A stretch of DNA of 64,000 nt from Burkholderiales bacterium. Lineage in GTDB: Bacteria; Pseudomonadota; Gammaproteobacteria; Burkholderiales; Burkholderiaceae_C. Numbering within the stretch: the stretch's first letter is position 1; each line of letters opens with the position of its first letter. Below are positions 60,825-64,000 of this stretch, piece after piece. Made by a program: the position numbers and the translations under genes. The stretch is taken from contig JACPVA010000156.1 of assembly GCA_016191995.1 (NCBI GenBank), forward strand, positions 1 to 64,000, read 5' to 3'. The notes under the pieces are model-generated. The model was not told the origin of the DNA, searched no databases, and was given only the letters and a program-made list of their open reading frames with translations.

Positions 60825-61796
60825 ATGAAGCCCACGGTCTGCCTGGTCACGCCCTACCTGGCCGATGCCGCGAACGGCAACTGGCGCACGGCGTCGCGCT
60901 GGGCGCGCATGCTCGCCGGCGATTGTCGGGTGCGCGTGCTGCGCGACTGGCGCGCCGACGAGGGCGGGCGCGACGCGTTGCTGCTGGCGCTGCACGCGCG
61001 ACGGTCGGCGCCGTCGATCGCGGCCTTCGCCGCTGCGCACCCGGGGCGGCCGCTCGTGGTGGCGCTGACCGGCACCGACCTGTACCGCGATATCCACGTC
61101 GATGCCGCCGCGCAGCGGTCGCTGGCGCTGGCGACGAGGCTGATCGTGCTGCACGAGCTGGCGCCGCTGGACCTGCCGGCCGTGTACCGCGCCAAGTGCG
61201 TCGTCAGCTTCCAGTCCTGCGCCGCGCGCCGGCCGCTGGCCAAGACGACGCGCCACCTGCGCGCGCTGATGGTCGGCCACCTGCGCGACGAGAAGGACCC
61301 GGCGACGCTGATGGCCGCCGCGCGGCGGCTGCGCGGGCGCGACGACATCCTGATCGACCATGTCGGCGCCGCGCTCGACCCGGCGCTGGCGGATGCCGCG
61401 CGCGCGACGATGGCCGACTGCCCGCGCTACCGCTGGCTGGGCGCGCGGCCGCACCGCGAGGTGCTGGCGCGCATCCAGCGCGCGCACCTGCTCGTGCACG
61501 CCAGCCGGATGGAAGGCGGCGCGCATGTCGTGATCGAGGCGGTGCGAAGCGGCACGCCGGTGGTCGCCTCGCGCATCGCCGGCAACCTGGGGCTGCTGGG
61601 GGCGGACTACCCGGCGGTGTTCGAGGTCGGCGGCGCCCAGGGGCTCGCGGCGCGGCTCCTGCAGGCGCGCGACGATCCGGCTATGCTGCCGGCCCTGCGC
61701 GTGCACTGCGAGGCGCGTGCCCCGTTGTTCGACCCCGCACACGAGCGCGCCACGCTGCGCGCCGTCGTCCGCCAGGCCCTGGAGCCGACCCGATGA
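60825..61796 (+). CDS. senB: Selenosugar synthase SenB-like glycosyltransferase
   Basis: The 323-residue GT-B-type glycosyltransferase matches the SelD-associated family known as TIGR04348, whose characterised member SenB joins selenophosphate-derived selenium to UDP-sugar. Visible features are NGNWRTASRWARML at the N-terminus, LTGTDLYRDI, GHLRDEKDPATLM and the EX7E-like SRMEGGAHVVIEAVRSGTPVVAS. Its stop overlaps the next start (ATGA), coupling it to the SelD-like gene. The assignment rests on the coupling, the motif pattern and egtD nearby. Confidence 0.88.
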   Translation: MKPTVCLVTPYLADAANGNWRTASRWARMLAGDCRVRVLRDWRADEGGRDALLLALHARRSAPSIAAFAAAHPGRPLVVALTGTDLYRDIHVDAAAQRSLALATRLIVLHELAPLDLPAVYRAKCVVSFQSCAARRPLAKTTRHLRALMVGHLRDEKDPATLMAAARRLRGRDDILIDHVGAALDPALADAARATMADCPRYRWLGARPHREVLARIQRAHLLVHASRMEGGAHVVIEAVRSGTPVVASRIAGNLGLLGADYPAVFEVGGAQGLAARLLQARDDPAMLPALRVHCEARAPLFDPAHERATLRAVVRQALEPTR

Positions 61797-62845
61797 CCTC
61801 CCCCACCGAACCCCGCCTCACGTCGCTGTCGCACGGCGGCGGCTGCGGCTGCAAGATCGCCCCCGGCGTGCTGTCGGAGATTCTGCGCAACACCAGCGCG
61901 ATGCCGGTGCCGCCGCAGCTGCTGGTCGGCATCGAGACCGCGGACGACGCCGCGGTCTACCAGCTCAACGACGAGCAGGCGCTGATCGCGACGACCGACT
62001 TCTTCATGCCGATCGTCGACGACCCGTTCGACTTCGGCCGCATCGCGGCGACGAATGCGATCAGCGACGTCTATGCGATGGGCGGCACGCCGATCATGGC
62101 GCTGGCGCTGGTCGGGATGCCGATCAGCGTGCTGTCGACGGCGACCATCGCGCGCGTGCTCGAGGGCGGCCACGCGGTCGCGCGCGCGGCCGGGATCCCG
62201 ATCGCCGGCGGCCACACGATCGACTCGGTGGAGGCGATCTACGGCCTGGTCGCGCTCGGCCTCGTGCACCCGAAGCGTGTGCGCCGCAACGCCGACGCGC
62301 GCGCCGGCGACCGGCTGGTGCTCGGCAAGCCGCTCGGCGTCGGCGTGCTCAGCGCGGCGCTGAAGAAGGGCGAGCTGTCGCCAGCCGGCTACGAGCAGAT
62401 GATCGCGACGACGACGCGGCTGAATACGCCGGGGCCGGCGCTGGCGGCGATCGACGGCGTGCACGCGCTGACCGATGTCACGGGCTTCGGGCTGGCGGGC
62501 CATGTGCTCGAGATGGCGCGCGGCGCGCGCGCCGAGATCGCGATCGACTGGTCGCGCGTGCCGCTGCTGGACGGGGTGCGCACGCTGGTGGCGGGCGGTC
62601 ACGTGACCGGCGCGTCCGGGCGCAACTGGGTCGGCTACGGCGCCGACGTCGACCTGCCCGAGGGCTTCGCGGCCGAGGACCGTGCACTGCTGACCGACCC
62701 GCAGACCAGCGGCGGGCTGCTCGTGGCCTGCGCGCCCGAGTCCGTCGGCGAGGTGATGGACATCTTCCGCCGCGACGGCTTCGGCGCCGTGGCCGAGATC
62801 GGCGAGATCGGCCGCGTCGGCACGGCGCGCCTGCGCGTGCGCTGA
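61793..62845 (+). CDS. selD: Selenophosphate synthase (SelD/SenC)
   Basis: The enzyme makes selenophosphate from selenide and ATP. The 350-residue protein has the Gly-rich loop HGGGCGCKIAPG with catalytic Cys and Lys, ATTDFFMPIVDDPFDFGRIAA, NAISDVYAMGG, and the ATP-site GKPLGVGVLSAALKKG. In Burkholderiales SelD of this kind, fused in operon with SenB, is called SenC. No selA or selB is in the window, so its product may serve selenoneine rather than selenocysteine. Confidence 0.93.
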   Translation: MTSPTEPRLTSLSHGGGCGCKIAPGVLSEILRNTSAMPVPPQLLVGIETADDAAVYQLNDEQALIATTDFFMPIVDDPFDFGRIAATNAISDVYAMGGTPIMALALVGMPISVLSTATIARVLEGGHAVARAAGIPIAGGHTIDSVEAIYGLVALGLVHPKRVRRNADARAGDRLVLGKPLGVGVLSAALKKGELSPAGYEQMIATTTRLNTPGPALAAIDGVHALTDVTGFGLAGHVLEMARGARAEIAIDWSRVPLLDGVRTLVAGGHVTGASGRNWVGYGADVDLPEGFAAEDRALLTDPQTSGGLLVACAPESVGEVMDIFRRDGFGAVAEIGEIGRVGTARLRVR

Positions 62846-62958
62846 ACGCGCCCGGGCTGCGGCGTGGCGCCGCGCCGCAGCCGCGCACGGCCGGGCGCTG
62901 CGCGGGGCGCGCGTGGCGCACGGCGCCGGCGGGCCGCCGCGGTCGCGCCCTCGCGCCG

Positions 62959-63612
62959 TCAGCGCGCCGCCGCCAGCCCGTGCTCGAAATGCTCGCGCAT
63001 CAGCGCGCGTGCGCGCTCGGCGTCGCGCGATTCGATCGCGTCCATCAACGCCCGGTGCTCGGCCAGCGACTCGGTGATCCGGCCCTGCCTGAACAGCGAG
63101 TGGTGGCGGTTGAGCTTCATGACCTTGCGCAGGTCGCCGACGAGCTGCATCGCCCAGCGGTTGCCGGCGATGCGCAGCAGCGCCATGTGAAAGGCCTCGT
63201 TGGCGGCGAAGAAGGCCTCGCGCTGGCGCAGGCGCTTCTCGAGCCGGTCGTGCAGCGCGCGCAGTTCGGTGCGCGCCTCGGGGCCTGCCTCGGTGGCGAC
63301 GCGCGCCGCGGCGTCGCTTTCCAGCAGCGCGAGCAGGTGGTAGACCTGCGCGACGTCTTCGCGCGACATCTCGGCGACGAAGGCGCCGCGGCGCGGCTTC
63401 ATCGTCACCAGGCCCTCGGCGGCGAGCACCTTCAGCGCCTCGCGCAAGGGCGTGCGGCTGATGCCGAACTCGGCCGCCAAGCCCAGCTCGTCGATCCAGC
63501 TGCCGGGCTCGAGCTGGCGCGCGAAGATCTGCTCGCGCAGCCGCTCGGCCACCTGCTCGTACAGCGGGCGCGGTGCCAGCGGGGCGCGGGCAGGGGTCTC
63601 GACGGCGGCCAT
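62959..63612 (-). CDS. GntR-family (FCD) transcriptional regulator
   Basis: The 217-residue protein has an N-terminal GntR winged HTH (LYEQVAERLREQIFARQLEPGSW, FGISRTPLREALKVLAAEGLV) and an all-helical FCD effector domain with metal-binding-type residues (NEAFHMALLRIAGN, EHRALMDAI). It is divergent from a methylmalonyl-CoA mutase gene, with a perfect 12-bp palindrome in between, so it probably regulates propionate/methylmalonyl metabolism. ATG 63612 is preferred; an upstream in-frame ATG at 63645 lies next to the operator. Confidence 0.92.
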   Translation of the reverse strand: MAAVETPARAPLAPRPLYEQVAERLREQIFARQLEPGSWIDELGLAAEFGISRTPLREALKVLAAEGLVTMKPRRGAFVAEMSREDVAQVYHLLALLESDAAARVATEAGPEARTELRALHDRLEKRLRQREAFFAANEAFHMALLRIAGNRWAMQLVGDLRKVMKLNRHHSLFRQGRITESLAEHRALMDAIESRDAERARALMREHFEHGLAAAR

Positions 63613-63650
63613 GGCGGGGACGTCAGCTTCGTGTCGGTTACGCACTCATA

Positions 63651-63662
63651 ATTATGCATAAT
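63651..63662. promoter_or_regulatory. 12-bp palindrome ATTATGCATAAT, likely GntR operator
   Basis: A perfect AT-rich palindrome in a GC-rich context, 39 bp from the regulator's start and 166 bp before the mutase gene. It has the size and symmetry of FadR/VanR-type sites. Confidence 0.65.
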
Positions 63663-63827
63663 GGCGCGGTGCCGGCAACCGGCCGCTGGAAACCGGCACC
63701 CGCTCGGCCGCCGGCGGACCGGCGGACCGGCGGCCGCTGCGGCATCTCGCAGCCGGTCCCGGCGCCGCCGAGGCCGCGCCCGCCCAGGCCGACACCGATC
63801 CCCCGCACCGCCCAGGAGGACCCCGCG

Positions 63828-64000
63828 ATGACTGCCACCGACGACTTCAGGCGCGCGACGCTGCAGCAATGGGCCGCGGCCGCCGCGCGGTCCGCCCCCG
63901 GCGCCGACCTCGGCGCGCTGGACTGGGTCACGCCCGAGGGCCTGGTCGTCAAGCCGCTGTACACCGCGGCCGACCTGCAGGGGCTGCCGCACGCCGACAC
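63828..64000 (+). CDS. scpA: Methylmalonyl-CoA mutase, N-terminal part (cut by window edge)
   Basis: The 57 visible residues read MTATDDFRRATLQQWAAAAA, then LDWVTPEGLVVKPLY, matching the start of the large B12-dependent methylmalonyl-CoA mutase that isomerises succinyl-CoA and methylmalonyl-CoA. AGGAGGA 8 nt upstream supports the start at 63828. The 181-bp leader with the palindrome and the divergent GntR gene suggest local regulation. Confidence 0.85.
   Translation, partial: MTATDDFRRATLQQWAAAAARSAPGADLGALDWVTPEGLVVKPLYTAADLQGLPHAD

Overview
The window is very GC-rich and carries gene orders familiar from Betaproteobacteria, order Burkholderiales: mutL-amiC-tsaE-queG, polA-DUF2782-thrB, valS-galU and hslO. 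The codon usage, an AlkB-type alkane hydroxylase and a selenoneine-type selenium locus fit a free-living member of the Rubrivivax/Leptothrix/Sphaerotilaceae neighbourhood. The genus is an inference and cannot be settled from this sequence.

Region by region. 1-25.9 kb is chromosomal core. It holds mutL (partial, with an apparent frameshift), amiC, tsaE, queG, a lower-GC patch (DUF1697 gene and a VapC remnant), an M15-type peptidase fused to a histone-H1-like tail, polA, a DUF2782 protein, thrB, two small envelope proteins, crcB, uvrD, a PAS-GGDEF-EAL protein, guaC, an S41 lipoprotein, valS, a hydroxyacid dehydrogenase, galU, a TusA-like protein, a NUDIX hydrolase and cysM. 26.0-33.4 kb is a tRNA-Leu(CAA) followed by a 7.3-kb integrated element bounded by a 17-bp att repeat. 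The element has a P4-type integrase, an AlpA-like regulator, two small proteins of unknown function and a PriCT/Toprim/DUF927 primase-helicase. Beside the primase lies about 1.3 kb of non-coding DNA with three perfect DnaA boxes, direct repeats and an array of GTCGGGAA octamers, a good candidate replication origin. 33.4-44.5 kb is core again: rhomboid protease, epimerase, flavin/2Fe-2S reductase, MarC, TSUP exporter, methyltransferase, gamma-carbonic anhydrase, Hsp33, CopD-like protein, AlkB, a PIN/RHH pair, and a LysR regulator divergent from a membrane protein.

44.6-55.7 kb is a defence island between two copies (167 and 170 bp) of the 3' end of an ABC permease gene. One run of genes encodes a UvrD-like helicase with a C-terminal Fe-S PD-(D/E)XK nuclease, a DnaQ-like exonuclease, a Mod methyltransferase, a BECR-like protein, a DUF2283 protein, and a Res helicase-nuclease that ends in a LexA/S24-type self-cleavage domain. 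A HicB-HicA pair follows. The Res-S24 fusion is the most unusual single feature here: the cleavage dipeptide, catalytic Ser and catalytic Lys are all present.

55.7-62.9 kb is a probable selenium module. A PhnCDE-type ABC transporter, of the kind often associated with selenium-oxyanion uptake, is divergent from egtD (hercynine synthesis). Downstream come a DUF167 protein with a GAQ repeat and a translationally coupled senB-senC pair (selenosugar synthase and SelD-type selenophosphate synthase). SenA is not in the window. The window closes with a GntR regulator divergent from the start of a methylmalonyl-CoA mutase gene, with a perfect 12-bp palindrome between them.

Several core genes (mutL, queG, the DUF2782 gene, uvrD, egtD) have a TAGAAT/TACAAT-type -10 element 6-7 nt before the start codon, which suggests leaderless mRNAs.
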